The notes: generated by a model from the letters alone, not told the origin. A stretch of DNA of 64,000 nt from Casuarina equisetifolia (GCA_028551475.1 CM052357.1:17159931-17223930); one strand, 5' to 3'. Shown: positions 22,590 through 35,190, numbered from the stretch's first letter. Made by a program: numbers and translations.

Positions 22590-25500
22590 AGTAAATGGTA
22601 AAGGTCATAGACTCCCAGCTTGCCCATGAGAAAATGATGTTATTGTATTCCCAATGCTTTTGTCAGTACGTCTAGTGGTTGATCATGTGTCTAAATGTGC
22701 ATTGTTCGAATGATCTATGCTACTATATTTTCTATGATGAAATGGTAATCAATCTCAATATGTTTAGTCTTTTCATACAATACAGGATTATCTGCTATCT
22801 TCATCGTTGATTCATTATGACAGTATAAAGATACATGTCTAATAAAAATAACCTACAAATCTTTAAAAAGACCATTAAGCCAAATAATTTCACATTTGGT
22901 GGTTGCCATGGCACAATATTTTGATTCTATTGAAGATTGGGACACAGTAGACTACTTCTTGCTTTTCTAAGATATAAGCAAATCCCTTAGCATGATACAA
23001 AACCCTATAATGGATCATCGTCCCATAGGGCATGATCCATAAGTAGCATCACAATAGGCATGCAACTTAAGGCTATTTTCAGATTTCATATGCAAACCTT
23101 TCCTTGGAGAGCACTTGATGTACCTAATAACTTAAAGTGTTGCTTTAAGGTAAGAAGCTTTAAGGGCATGATAAAATGACTTAAAAGCCACAGAGTGAAG
23201 CATATGTTGGGTTTGGTGACAGTGAGATAAATTAGCCTCCCAACCAAATGTTGATATCCTATAATATCATTCAAAGGAAACTCTCATTCCTTTTGTAGGA
23301 ATTCATCATACTCCATGTTAGTGTACTTAACATTCTGCTCTATGGGGGTGTTTACGGTTTGCATCTAGAGGGCCCATATTTTGATATTAACTCAAGGGCA
23401 TACTTTCTTTGGTTCATAACTATTCCAAAGGTAGATTGCTCTAACTCAACCCCCAAGAAATACTTCATGAGTCCTAAATCCTTTATCTTGAAGGTAGAGT
23501 ATAGGTATTCTTTTAGTTTCTTGATACCTTCCTCATTGCCTCCTATAATAACCATGTTAACAACATAGATAAAGATTATGAGAAGGCCCTTACGTGTGCA
23601 CTTAAGGAACAAAGAATAATCATGCTATGAATGGTGGTATCTAGCTCAAAGAAGTGCATCTATAAATTTCTTATACCATTGCCAATAGGCCTACTTGAGT
23701 CTATATAGGGTTTTCTTAAGCTTGCAAACCTTGTTGCCACATTTGCCTTAAAGTCCCTTAAGTAGTTGCATGTATATATTTGTATCCAAATCACCTTGTA
23801 GAAAAGCGTTATGGACATCCATCTGATGCAAGTTTCAATCAAGACAAGTACCTAATGTAGTGAGGATCCTTACAATAACTAATTTCCCAAGATGAGCAAA
23901 GGTATCTTCATAATCAATCCCTTCCCTCTGGCTATATCCCTTGGCCATAAGATAGGCCTTGTCACGATCAACACTCCCATCCATAGCATATTTGATTTTG
24001 TGTATCCATTTATTCCCAATAACTCTCCAAGCTACAAGTAAAGAAACTAGTTCCTATGTGTTGTTCAACTCTAATGCCTTAATCTCCTCAGTCATAACAT
24101 CCTTCCATTTAGGATCTATGAAGGGTTCAATTAAGGCTGATATGGAGCAAACAAAGTGATTGTAATCATGGGACAAGTAATGGTGAGACATGACATGTGA
24201 AATGGGATATGTGGTAGAATTATGGTTGGATGCATTTGTATGTGAACAAATATAGTCATGCATCCAAGTGGGTGGTTTAGGTATCCTACTTGACAAACAT
24301 TGAGGTGGTGATGATGGCACAGTAAGGTTCGGAGGATCAAGTTGGCTGGACTACAAAGCTGGCCTAGTATAGGGTATTATGACAAGTGAATCAAGATCTT
24401 GTATGTTAGTAACAATGGATGATGCATGCAAAGGATCAAAAGAAATATTTGGTAGTGCATTATATGGCAAGGTTGTAATGAAAAAAGCAAAATGTGATGA
24501 TAATGATGAATTAAATGGAAAAATATCCTCATGAAAAGACACGTCACAACTTATAAAACATTTGTTAGTGTTAATATTGAAAAAGCGATATCTTTTTTGG
24601 GCAAATGGATATCCCACAAAATGGATGGAATAGAATGGTGCCTGAACTTGTTCTTTTATTTCAAGTTTGTAGCATAACACAAACACCTAAATACTTGAAG
24701 ATGGTGATGAGAAGGTAGTTTGTTAAAGAGCTTATCATATAGGGTTTTTCCTTGAATGACTTGAGTGGGTGTTTAATTTTTTAAGTATATGGCCATGGGC
24801 AAACATTCACTCCAAACTTTTAGGGCAATGTGTGTGGAAATGCAATGCCCTAGCAACATTAAACTAAGTGGCGATGCTTTCTTTCAATCATCTCATTTTG
24901 TTAAGGGGTGTAAGGGCACAAACTCTCATGGATGATCCCTTATGAATTAAAAAATGAAATGCAAGATGAGCTAAAAAAGTCATGTGCATTGTCTATGTGA
25001 ATGCGCTTAATGTGAACTCCAAATTGGGTTGTAACCATAAGGAAAAAAAAGATCTCAAATGATCAAATGTCTTTGTTTTGTGACACATAAGACAAGTGCA
25101 CGTGGCCCTTGTATAATTATCAACAATGGTGAGAGAGTACCTAGCACCAAAGTGACAAAGGGCCTTGTAAGGTCTTCATATATCAACATGGATAAGCTTA
25201 AAAGAATGAGACCTCATGGCAATGCTAATAGGAAATGCTGGCCTTGCATGTTTAGCAAGCATACAAATGTTGCAAGACTTAGTGTCATGCATAGACAAAG
25301 AGAAAATGCATCATTTAGATGATGCATAGCTCTATATGATAGGTGTCCCAATCATTGATGTAAAATATTACATGCAGTAGAAATATGAGAAGTTTGACAA
25401 ACATTGTTTAACTTCCAGGATATAAAATATTCTACTATAGAGTTGTTTAACTTAGAGTTACATGCATCATTAAAATCAATCATTAGATAATAAAGCCCAT

Positions 25501-25870
25501 GCTTCACTCTACCAAGCCCTATCACTATCCCAATCCATAAGTCCTAAAAGAAACAAAATTTGGGAAGTAACAAAATAGAAAAATTATTGTCATGGGTGTA
25601 TTTGGTAGTGGGTAATAGATTAACTATGAATGTAGGAGCATATAAAACATCATAAAGATGGTATCTATTGTGTGAAATAAGTGAGCTAGTGTGTGTAATG
25701 GGTACGTGTCTACCATTTGGTAATCGCATAGTCCTAAACTCATGAGTACATGAATGAGGAGATATAAGACAATTAAAATCACTAGTGATATGGTCACTCT
25801 AAAGTTTACAAGCAATGGGTGTAATCTCAATGTGTGGGAAAAATACTTGCAACAAAGGTAGTGTTGTGAG
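22590..25870 (-). pseudogene. Copia pol relic: protease to RNase H
   Basis: Minus-strand order: a protease remnant near 25,830-25,560 where the catalytic DSGAS is lost but SDHITSD and MRLPNGRHVPITHTS survive. Integrase follows with GIIHESLCPYTP and QNEMIERKHRHL at about 24,990-24,860, so the DDE glutamate context is kept. RT runs from about 24,110: FIDPKWKDVMTEEIKALELN, then GLMKYFLGVELEQ at 23,460. The YVDD box reads YVVNMVIIGG near 23,565, so both catalytic Asp residues are gone. DIIGYQHLVGRLIYLTVTKP leads into RNase H, which ends near 22,600 after a remnant of NPVLYEKTKHIEIDYHF at 22,790-22,740. Many stops and frameshifts are present. Confidence 0.87.
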
Positions 25871-26032
25871 GAGCATAAGCATTGGACTATTTGTGCTTGT
25901 TGATAATTGTCATTATCTCTTCTTGGTCTCCCTTAGTGAGGGTTGATCAATCACTAGAATTGTCAACTAACGTTTGTTACCTTTTCCTTTTGATGGCCTT
26001 TTCAATTGAGGATGGCCATGGAGTGAATAGCA

Positions 26033-26156
26033 TTTTTTTTCTTTTTATTTGATAACACACACACCAGAGACAATAGGGGAGGAGACTCGAACCCATGACC
26101 AGTGAGACTATCAGTTAGGATTTGGCCTCAAGAACACCATTGAACCAAGGCCCCAA
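26033..26156 (-). mobile_element. tRNA-derived SINE
   Basis: On the minus strand the segment starts GGGGCCTTGGTTCAATGGTG, carrying an A box (TGGTTCAATGG, 26,137-26,147). About 45 bp later there is a B box GGTTCGAGTCTCC (26,081-26,093). It ends in an A/T-rich tail (ATAAAAAGAAAAAAAA). It interrupts the copia element between the knuckle and the protease. Possible target copies AAAGAAAA lie on both sides but are low-complexity. The spacing of A and B boxes is that of RNA polymerase III promoters in plant SINEs. Confidence 0.75.
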
Positions 26157-26179
26157 AAACCTCTTTTCTTTAATGTCTG

Positions 26180-27277
26180 AGGATCCCCTAGTGAGAACAC
26201 TTGATGAGGTATTGACATTCATCTATTTAGTGACCCTTTTTTCCACAATGAATACAGCCATTTAGTCTTGCATCAAAGGAGCTCAAATGTGCTTCGGAGC
26301 CTATAGAAAGGTAAAAAGTGTCTCGAGCTATTATTGGTTCACAACCTTTATCTACTATCAAAATAAGCCTACCATAGGACTAAACTTTATCAAGTCTGGA
26401 AGCACCATTGGGGCGGAGAATCCCATACTTCCTAGTGGGTAATCCGTAAAAGTATCTTGCACTAAATGTAGTCTTGATTCCATAGTAAACATAAGATGAT
26501 CTGTGTGGTTTAATGTTCCAAAAGTGTGGTGACTAGATTCTTCATCATGGATCATCCTAATGGCTTCAAGAAGGCTTAAAATCAGCAGTGTTTTGAATTT
26601 GTGATTGAGTAGTTGAATACTAAACATCAAAAACATTAAAAAAATCCACAATCTTCCCATCTTTTTTAAAGTGTCAAAAATCTTGGTTGGTGATGAGTGT
26701 AGGATAACATATGGTAATGAACAAGTCAAATTGCCACCAAAGATGCTCTAGGCAACACAAGTACTTGTCCATGGTTTCTCCATCTTGGCTGGCCTGAGCA
26801 AGATTACATTTAACATGGCAAGCTCCTTGGTTCCTACACATTGGAATTTATCTTAAAGATGAACCCAAACACGCCGACCGTTTGTAGAGTAAGTAAAGGA
26901 TCTGTAAAGTTCAAAAGAGTGAGCTGTGAGGAGCCAGCTAAGTACCACACCATTAAAGCACTTCCAAAACCGAAACAGTGGGTCATCCTCTTTAGGTTGT
27001 GGCACAAAGGCATCTACAATCTCAAATTGGTTTTACCCAGCATAGTGATTGTCATATCTCTACTCTAACTCACATAATTCTCCACTCCATGGAGTTTTTC
27101 TAAAACTATTAAGATACATGTTTGCTCATTTGCATGGAGGTAATATGAGTGACCAGGCTACACTAAGGGTTCCTTGTCTAGACCACCTAAATGGCCTTTT
27201 AAGTGACAACATGAACGAGAGGGAGCTTGTGTACGTTGATCACATCTAGGAGCCTTTGGGGTTTGACTTAAGTCCAT
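26180..27277 (-). pseudogene. Copia gag relic (UBN2 type) with zinc knuckle
   Basis: The start codon is taken at 27,277 (MDLSQTPKAP). After a frame change the core appears around 27,050-26,950: a degraded TWSRAMTM-like start, then PLCHNLKRMTHCFGFGSALMVWYLAGS, which is recognisable as the plant copia gag segment in another frame. The C-terminal knuckle CIHCGKKGH is readable at about 26,250. It has multiple stops. The role would be the particle protein. Confidence 0.7.
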
Positions 27278-27410
27278 TGCTGTAGAAAATCGGAGTTGGA
27301 AGATAAGTTGCTTGATAAAACACCTCAACAAGAAATTAAAGATAAGAGGGTTTATGAAGATCATTGTTTATGCATAAACATGAGTGAGGTAGGATATAGA
27401 TGATGACATG

Positions 27411-27422
27411 GCACCCATACCA
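27411..27422 (-). other. Primer-binding site, initiator tRNA-Met type
   Basis: The minus strand reads TGGTATGGGTGC directly next to the 5' LTR, matching TGGTATCAGAGC at nine of twelve positions and at the expected place. Confidence 0.7.
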
Positions 27423-27640
27423 TGCTAAAACACAAATTTGAAGAAAAATGGTGAAACTCCTTCATTGATTCAAATGAGTGTATACATGGGTTCAGCTAAC
27501 GTAATTGGTTAGCTCAAGCTTATAAAGGGTAAAGTAAAAAAGTAACAAATGGGCTTTACATTCCTATAGGCTTTAGTAGGCCTAAGGCAATATGTACTCT
27601 GCAATGCTAATGTGACCCAATAGCAGTTATATTTTTAACA
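27423..27640 (-). repeat. 5' LTR of the short-LTR copia element
   Basis: It starts TGCTAAAACACAAATTTG and ends TTTTTAACA on the plus strand, and is the partner of 22,362-22,575. Confidence 0.92.
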
Positions 27641-27645
27641 TTAGC

Positions 27646-28550
27646 TATAACCATTATAAAGTAAGGATTTTACATGCCTCATTGATGTTTGTTACACTTC
27701 GTAAAAGGATATGTACCTATCATTACTCCCTTTGTTAAAGGTCTTAGCCATTTTATAGATTGAATTGTGGTTGATAAAGGTCTTAGTCCTTTTATAGATT
27801 CTCTTTTTAAATTTTTTTCTTTCATGAGAAAGATGGATTTATTTTCTTTTTTTTTTTCATTTTTTTTCTTGGATTGGATTGGAGGATTACATAAGATTTT
27901 GAACACATTGTGGACATGATGTTGATTGTTACCTATTTGATAATTAAAACATGTAATTAAACCTTAAAGTAAGTGGATCTTTCCCATCAAAGGTTATAAA
28001 GACCTGTATTGGCAAAAAGATAGAAGATTTGAATAACACAACACTTTTAAATAAGAAAAACATAACTTTGTTAAGTTATACAAAAGATTACAAGCCGCCT
28101 TCACTCATCCCTCTTTACTTGCTTATAATATCGTTCACGCACTTCTTCTTACATCAATACAACTAAGACTAATAAGGACTAAGCTAGACTGGGCCTAGTT
28201 AGGAAAACGTAACATTGACACGTGTGATGCTATAATAGAATGATGGATCTAAAAACATCCATTACCTAGGGAATCATTATTAACATCAAAAGTCCAAAAT
28301 TAAATTTAATAGATATTTTTTAAGAAATTACTCTAAAATTAAACACTTATTATGTCCAATAATAGTAGTTAGGAAATTTTGTTATTTTAGACTTGCAATT
28401 ATACAAAAGCGTTGCATCTAAATCTTATTAGCAAGAGGTTAGAAGGATGACAAATAGTTTTTATTATCTATCCTTCTGCCAAATGAATCTCAAATAGGAA
28501 AACAAAAGAAAAAGTTAGGATTTATTTTCTTTGAAAGTTTATTTTCAAAG
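27646..28550. other. No gene seen
   Basis: AT-rich. An imperfect 39-bp direct repeat (AAAGGTCTTAG..TTTTATAGATT) occurs at about 27,737 and 27,776. A poly-T/A-rich block lies at 27,840-27,870. Confidence 0.5.
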
Positions 28551-28625
28551 CAAGGAGGCCTATCCTAAAGGCTATAGCCAATAAGATGTATACCTCTGTC
28601 CAATATAAGGCCAAGTAAGCATCAT
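28551..28625 (+). repeat. Direct repeat, left copy (partner at 31.24 kb)
   Basis: CAAGGAGGCCTATCCTAAA followed by a CTATA..AATAAG..GTATA pattern and AATATAAG matches 31,243-31,315 in order. The pair brackets 2.6 kb of degraded coding sequence and could be remnants of terminal repeats. Confidence 0.55.
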
Positions 28626-29011
28626 GCCAACTCTTCTTAAGGTTTAGACTATCCTACCAACAGTTAGATTATTGAATTCTTGAAACATTTTTAATTTACC
28701 TTTTTAAATAGAGAATCTCATCATAGCTTGTTCACGAGAATCACAAGTTTTAAGAACCATCTTTTTATCCTTTACAAATGGTTAAGGGTGTAAAACAAGA
28801 GCAACTAATTCAAACATGTAGCAATTTGGCTTCAATTACCAAGTTTGCATTTTCCCTTTTACAATCCTTCATCTTCATGTAAAATAGGAATAGGCTTGGT
28901 CATTTTTTAAAGATGGATTATTACATTTTATTCTTAGAAAACTCCATGGTTGCAAGAATTTGTGTAAAGATAGATATTTCTAATCATTTGCCACTAAGAT
29001 TCACCTTAATT

Positions 29012-29999
29012 CCTTCAAGGAAGATAGGAAGTGACAAAAACCATTTATGAGATAAATATTGGTTTTTGTAATTATTATCACATACAAGGAGATGACGAGT
29101 TCATTTGTAGAAAGATATTGTGTAGGTATGATAAATCTAAAGCCTAACATTTAGTGATGGGAAATGAAAGAAAACTAAGGTAGCTAAGGAATCCAAGATG
29201 TGGAAAATAGAAGAAAACATAAAAAAAAAAAAAAGTTAGAAGCATTGATAGCCATTACATGGAAGTTAATCCCATGGTATCTAATGATGAGGTTGTTTTG
29301 TCCTTCAAACCAAAATAGATTGGTGAGGATATCATCTTTATAGATAAAGATGTTAAAGAACTAATTTTTAGTGAATCCTATCAAGTGGTTTTAGTTACAT
29401 AAATAAAAATTAAAGAAAAATAACCATAATGCTTCCAAGAAGGATAAGAAGTGACAAAAATCATTTATGAGATGAATATTAGTTTTTTGTAATATTATCA
29501 TATACAGGGACATGATGACTCCGTTTGTAGATAGAAATTATATAGGTATGAAAATTTTAAATCCCAACATTTAGGTGATGGGAAAGGAAAACAAACTTGG
29601 GTAGCTAAGGAATCCAAGATGAGGAAAATAGAAGAAAATACAAAAGAGTTAGAAGCATTGGTAGCCATTATATAGGTATTTGAACCCATTGTGTCTAATG
29701 ATGAGGTTGTTATGTCTCTAAACCAGAATAAATTGATGAGGATATTATCTCTATACATGAAGGTAGAGAAGAAGTGATTTTTAATAAATCTTATCAAGTG
29801 GTTTGGGTTGAATAAAAAAAAAAAAGCATTGGTAGACACTATATAGGTATTTGATCCAATTGTGTCTAATGATGCGGTTGTTGTGTCTTCCAAACCAAAA
29901 TAAATTGATGAGGATATTATCTCTATAGATAAAGGTAGAGAATAAGTGATTTTTAATGAATCTTATCAAGTGGTTTGGGTTGAATAAAAAAAATTAAAA
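29012..29999 (+). repeat. 420-bp tandem duplication plus a partial third copy
   Basis: Copy 1 covers 29,012-29,431 and copy 2 29,432-29,823. A third, partial copy (29,824-29,999) repeats the last 171 bp of the unit. Shared landmarks are GAAGTGACAAAAA, GCTAAGGAATCCAAGATG, AGAAGCATTG(A/G)TAG and TCTAATGATG(A/C)GGTTGTT. In copy 1 one plus frame reads SNDEVVLSFKPK, so the repeat lies in former coding sequence. Confidence 0.85.
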
Positions 30000-31242
30000 G
30001 AAAAGTATGAAAAACACAATCCATCAAAAGGAAGTAAGATAGAAAATGACTTTGACATCCTAGTAGACTTTAAGGATGACCAATATTTGCAAGATGAAAA
30101 GGTCTATAGGGATAAAAATGAGTATAATAAGTAATACAGAAAAAAGAGTAACAAATATAATTGTTGTGGGCATTGATATATGAATTGAAACAAAACTTAG
30201 CTTTAAACTCTAGGAATATGATGTAGTATTTACTATATATGATTTTCTTAGTAAGCCTAATGAATGTGAGACATTCTAGTTAAAGTTCAATTGGTTTCAA
30301 GTTAAGGTTTTTTCTATTATTTTAATTAAGTTGGAGGAGAACAATTAAGAGCAAACTTATTTAGCTTGTCAATTGGAAGATGGTAAGGGTAAAATAATCA
30401 AGAAATAAAAAGGAAATTATGGTGTTAAACACAAACTTGAGATTGTTTTGCCCTTTCTATTTTTGTTTGACTTGCCAAAAGTTCTCACAAGATAGAAAGG
30501 CTTAGAGCTATAATCTACAGCAATAGAAGAGAGTAAACTCTTGGCTAGCATGACAAAAAGACAAAGAAGACAAAATGAACCTACTAAGAGAATAGAAAAT
30601 GCTAATAAGACTAAGAAGGATAAACAAATTGAGAATAACCTTATTGAGCAAATTTATGATATCTTAATCATCTTGAGGTGACCAATGGACATCTTTGACT
30701 CAAAATGAGAAGGAAAATAATAACTAACAACGTTAAGGATCATAATTTCCATGCTAATATTAGACTAGAGTTGCCCAATGAGATAGTGGTATCCCAAAAG
30801 ATTAGAATCTAATCCTTAGTAACAAATTTCACATGGGGTACACTTGACTCCAATCCAAATGATTCTCTAACATTTTCTATTGGATGAGCAACTAAAATAT
30901 AGAGTTAGATGTGTTTAATCCTATCTTCAGAACTTTTCTATTTCCCCCCCTTATTAACGGCATGTAATATTGAGTTTGAGTTAGGCTTATATCTTATCAT
31001 TTTATCTTAACAAGGTATGGTCTTTTAACTCAACTTTTATTAATAAAATATGTCAAGGTACTATCCCCATTTAAATAATAATAATAACATAAGGACGTGA
31101 CTATGTATCTCCATTTCTAATGTGGGATAAACATTCTCAACACACCTCTGCATAGTGGGAGAGACATTACTACTGGACAAATTGAGATAGTAAGGGTCCA
31201 CCATAACACATTAAGAAAGGGGCCATGACTTTCATACTATAT
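30000..31242 (+). pseudogene. Degraded polyprotein of unknown type
   Basis: The plus strand keeps short coding stretches after the tandem repeats, including NPSKGSKIENDFDILVDFKD near 30,020 and a KYNCCGH knuckle-like piece near 30,150. Stops are frequent, and no RT or integrase box was found. With the repeated segment before it, it could be the gag or linker part of a retroelement. The assignment is tentative. Confidence 0.35.
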
Positions 31243-31315
31243 CAAAGCAAGGAGGCCTATCCTAAAACCTATAAAGAGTAAGAGGTATATCTCTAGTTAA
31301 TATAAGACTAGAACA
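31243..31315 (+). repeat. Direct repeat, right copy (partner at 28.55 kb)
   Basis: AAGCAAGGAGGCCTATCCTAAAACC with the following GTATATCTCTAGTTAATATAAG matches the left copy. Confidence 0.55.
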
Positions 31316-31358
31316 ACGTATTGTCACTTTTTATTTGAGATAAGCATCCTCAACGTTT

Positions 31359-31601
31359 ATGAAATTTTTAAAAGAGAAGCTCGGCGTTGATTGTCTCAAT
31401 TTCTCCACGAAAGTGTACACGCTGGTGGCTTTTCCAAGAAAAGATTCTGCCTCTCCATCAGTCACTGATATCTTATATTTTATGGATTCTTTCTGTTGTC
31501 ATACACCACGAGAACAAAATGAAAGCATAGAAACCGTATATAAATGCTTTCTCGAGTTTCTGCGTACACAAAATACTTGGGGACCATCTGGTGGCCCATG
31601 A
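31359..31601 (+). CDS. Unidentified ORF in island B
   Basis: This 80-codon frame starts MKFLKEKLGVDCLNFSTKVY and runs through a compositionally normal, CpG-containing stretch. It has no signal peptide or known motif. The opposite strand here lies downstream of the locus-B relic, so the frame may be accidental. It is listed because the region is not repeat-like. Confidence 0.2.
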   Translation: MKFLKEKLGVDCLNFSTKVYTLVAFPRKDSASPSVTDILYFMDSFCCHTPREQNESIETVYKCFLEFLRTQNTWGPSGGP

Positions 31602-31639
31602 AAGCCATGGAAGAGGAACTTCACATGTATGGTATAAAG

Positions 31640-32300
31640 ATATCAAGAACATGCTTCTGGATCTTCCATCTTGGAAGCATCTATCAGCCCTTGTTCTCTT
31701 TTCTCCTTGATTTCTTTAGTTAACTTTTACCCAACGTGAAAGTTACTGCTTCTAGTAGATGCTGCGTGTGAGAACTACGCTTTGAATGACCTTTGAAGTT
31801 GAAATTGGGCCAAATAAACTAACCGAAAAGCCAAGGTGTTTTAAACCGTGCATTGACTGCGAATTTTATATAGTCCGGAATATCTGCTTTGATTTTATTC
31901 CCAAACATGTCCACATTCGTATGATGAGACAATGCACATCACAAACCAAAGTAGCACTTGCTTTGGACCGTCAAGTGATATAGATCACATTCTGCGTCCA
32001 GGGAGTGGTTACAGGATGTGGAATAAAGTGATAGAAAGCCTGTAACCAAACAAAAAACGTATTGTTCTCGGGGATATCCTTCATCTAGGTTTCCATAAAT
32101 AACAGGTTGCAGCCAGTGTTCTTCAGGTTCGGGTACCGGTCCAGCTGCATTACAGGGCAAAATCTCCGTTGGCAGGCAGCCACTAAGCATCTGAGCCAGA
32201 TATTGCTGCAGTGTGCTTTCTGCCAAAGGAGATTTGCCCAGCAATTCTTCTGCCGCATACAGATTATAGTTCACCATAGATAGTTTAGCAGCATGAAAGG
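31640..32300 (-). pseudogene. Unidentified gene relic (locus B)
   Basis: The minus-strand frame from 32,277 encodes 112 residues starting MVNYNLYAAEELLGKSPLAE, followed by STLQQYLAQMLSGCLPTEIL and a Pro/Glu stretch (GPVPEPEEHW). It stays open to 31,939. Farther along (31,700-31,640) the sequence matches what surrounds the terminal exon of locus A, including GATGGAAGATCCAG. The block ELLGKSPLAES is shared with A (13.5 kb) and C (38.05 kb). The frame is cleaner than its surroundings, so it may be a young relic or an exon of a real gene. I do not recognise the family. Confidence 0.45.
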
Positions 32301-35059
32301 GCAGTTACAAATGAAATAATTGTCTCTTAACTGTTCTGTCAAATATATTTCTCAGCTATGAGATGCAGTTGAATTTCCGGTAACACATTCTTGCTTTAAG
32401 TGCATGAATGCACCACACCCAGATTACTTGAGCAGTTTTCCTTAGGACACGCCCGAGCAATTTCACACATCCGACATGGTCCTGCACAACCACCCAAAGA
32501 AGTTTGTTACCACTTCTGTATTTGTGTCTCTTTGTTAATCTCTTTAAATTTCAAGCAGTAATATTCATACTTTGGTTCTTGCACCAATTATAGATACATT
32601 ACATGTCGTAATCAGCGTTGTTTGATATTTATTTTTCGGTTGTTTGTGCTGTTTGCACTAGGAATATATAAGAGATGTCTTTAATGGGTCCATTGAAGCT
32701 CACCCGCAAATAATGATATTTTTAGTGCTAGAGGAAGCTAAACTTGTCAACCTGAAGACATGATGCCTATACGAATCTAGAGAAGTGCGCGACTTCAATA
32801 TAAAGAAACTACTAATTAATTTTTAAAATAAATGGCTATGCGCGAAAGGTATCTGTTCCCCTCAGACACCTCCAACATTATACAACTTGTCTAAGCCAAA
32901 ATTGAAAAATTTAAACCAACAAACTAAAGTTAAAAAAATAAAATGTCAAATGGAAGTCTCTTTCATCAAGTCTCAATATTTTGAATAATGAATAATTATC
33001 CGAGCATTTGAGTCAAGAATCTTGTAATACAAGTTCGGTAAAATGGCATTCACTTAGCCACTACCTAGATAGCTTAATCTTACAAATAGCTTAATCTATA
33101 AACTCATTGAACTAAAGTTGCACTATTAAATGTTTTTGATGATTTTGAAGAAATCAAATTATTGCATCTTATACAACCAAATATGGATTGGGTATTTTCA
33201 AAACAATGACCATATAGGTTATTGCGTCGGAAATTTTTTTTTATTTTTTATTTTAATAAATTTACAAATGGGGTAGGGGGATGCAAACTAGGCACCTTAA
33301 AATATTGGCGGTCGATGTATTTCGCCGGACCTTAATGGATATGATAATTGGTTATAGTCATACTAGTATGAACACTTAAAACCCTCTTAGTAATCAAAGT
33401 CGCAATTAAAGAATCTCAAAATGAAGCACAAAATAAAGTCCATCATATGTTAGGGATGTCTTTCCAGGTTACAATAGATTCCCACATCTATGCTTTTCAA
33501 ACCTTTTTGTTATTGTAAAGAGATATACAAGAAATTACTCTAAGTTAAATATTGAGGTTGAATGGCATGATTTGGATAATCAAGTAAAATCAGCAAACAT
33601 AACTTTATTGGATAACTCATATAAAAGGACAAAATCCCTATAGCAAAAGTGATATCCCAATGACTCTCCTTAATTAACTGATATTGTAATTTCTCTTGTT
33701 CTCAAATTAAAGGCAAGTCACACTTGTTTTTTTAGTATACTTGGACTTGAGAAATTTGGCAAAGTGTTCTTACACAAAAAGGCCTTTATAGGAACACCAA
33801 TGATTAGAATTATGAACTACAATGAATGATTAAAGTAATTAAGGAAAAGGATTTGGTTGAGAAACTCTTTCAACTTTTTTTTTCTTAAGTATATGTCTAT
33901 TGTATTAGGTCTAAACGAAATTGTAGATATTTCCAAAATAAGCTTGTTGAAATACTAGTTTTATTTGCTAAAATTAAGAAAAAAAAAAGTACATGAGAGA
34001 GCATCTTTATTTACAAATGTTAAACTCACTTAGATGGATATTTTTGTATATCATAGCTAGAGAATTCCAAATTAAATTTTCTCTTAGATAAATTGTAATG
34101 TTGGAGTATGTCCTTAATCTTTTGTATTTTCTTCTTTTTTGATAAATAAACCCACGTATTCATAAATAAAGAAATAAATCCATCACATGTCATCAAAACG
34201 TTTACATTAAAAGTGAGTTCATCATGTTATAAATAAATAAATTTTCGACAAAAAGCTGCTAGCCTTTATGACATGCATTTATGAGATTTTCAACACGAGA
34301 GATTTCCATCTAAACAACCATTAAACTATTTATTTGTCCATCGCCTACTACCTAGGTTAGTAGCTAGCAGGGCCAAACAAATGGCCAGCGTTTGAGATAT
34401 CCCACATTTCTCTTCCTCAATTACCTTTAAAAAAGAAACCCAAAAAAATTCTCTAAAATCTTAAAAAGTTTTATTTCAACAAATCAGAAAACTTATTGAA
34501 CGTGTGAAGCTACCCAACTTTGAATATATATTATCGTATATTATCTCCAAAATAATTTGATTGTAATGAAAATTTAAACTAATCATGAAACAATAAAAGA
34601 TACATGCCCCTCAATGACGTAAAAATATTTCATGCGTTGATAATGTTTTCCTAGAATAACAATATCATTTCACGGTCCATAAGTAGTATTAAGTTTGTAT
34701 TCGTGTTTCATAATACTCATTGTCAAACATTTTTTGTCATATGAAACTAAGTTTTTACACTACTGCCAACAAGAAGAAGAATTACAAGAGCATTTATCTT
34801 TAACCATAGATTAACAAATTATATTTGGAAGGTTTTGTTAGGTATAAATGGACTATCTCAAAGAATTAAATAGTAAAGATAAAAAGTATGTTAAATGATT
34901 AAGACTATTAAATATAAAAGTCTTAAAGTTACATTGATATTTGGTCTAAAAGGAGTAGAATAAAATTCAATGATAAAAGTTTAGATAACTCAACCATTAT
35001 TACAAAAATCAAGAATAATGTGAGAGGTAAGATTTTATTATCCAAGGAGTACAACTTAT
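32301..35059. other. Intergenic, no gene seen
   Basis: No sustained frame or motif. Composition returns to strongly AT-rich after about 32.8 kb. Confidence 0.5.
33222..33362 (-). mobile_element. Possible SINE relic
   Basis: On the minus strand a B-box-like AGTTTGCATCC is followed by CCCCTACCCCATTTGTAAA and an A/T tail, the layout of plant SINEs. No convincing A box or target duplication was seen. Confidence 0.3.
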
Positions 35060-35190
35060 AAATTGTAATAAGTTTTTGCAATAACATTAAAATTTTCCAA
35101 ATACAATTTTTAAGCCTAAATAATGATACTATAATTGAATAATTTTATATTTCCTTTAGTAATATATAATACTTAACATTTCACCAAAAC
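35060..35190. repeat. Dispersed repeat, copy 1 (partner 39.43 kb)
   Basis: TAATGATACTATAATTGAAT, TTTAGTAATATATAATA and AACATTTCACCAAAA match 39,430-39,555 in the same orientation and order. Both copies end in an A-rich tract, which could be the tail of a retroposed sequence. Confidence 0.6.

Larger units (their letters stand above)
22362..27640 (-). mobile_element. Full-length short-LTR copia retrotransposon, degenerate
   Basis: LTRs of 214 and 218 bp (22,362-22,575 and 27,423-27,640) begin TG and end CA. The flanks are ttagt (22,357-22,361) and ttagc (27,641-27,645), a 5-bp target duplication with one difference. A primer site and a polypurine tract are in place, so the element reads on the minus strand. 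Internal domains follow in order: UBN2-type gag, zinc knuckle, protease, integrase, RT, RNase H. The short LTRs and this gag type suggest an Ale/Retrofit-like lineage, which is an inference. A SINE sits between gag and protease. Confidence 0.9.
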
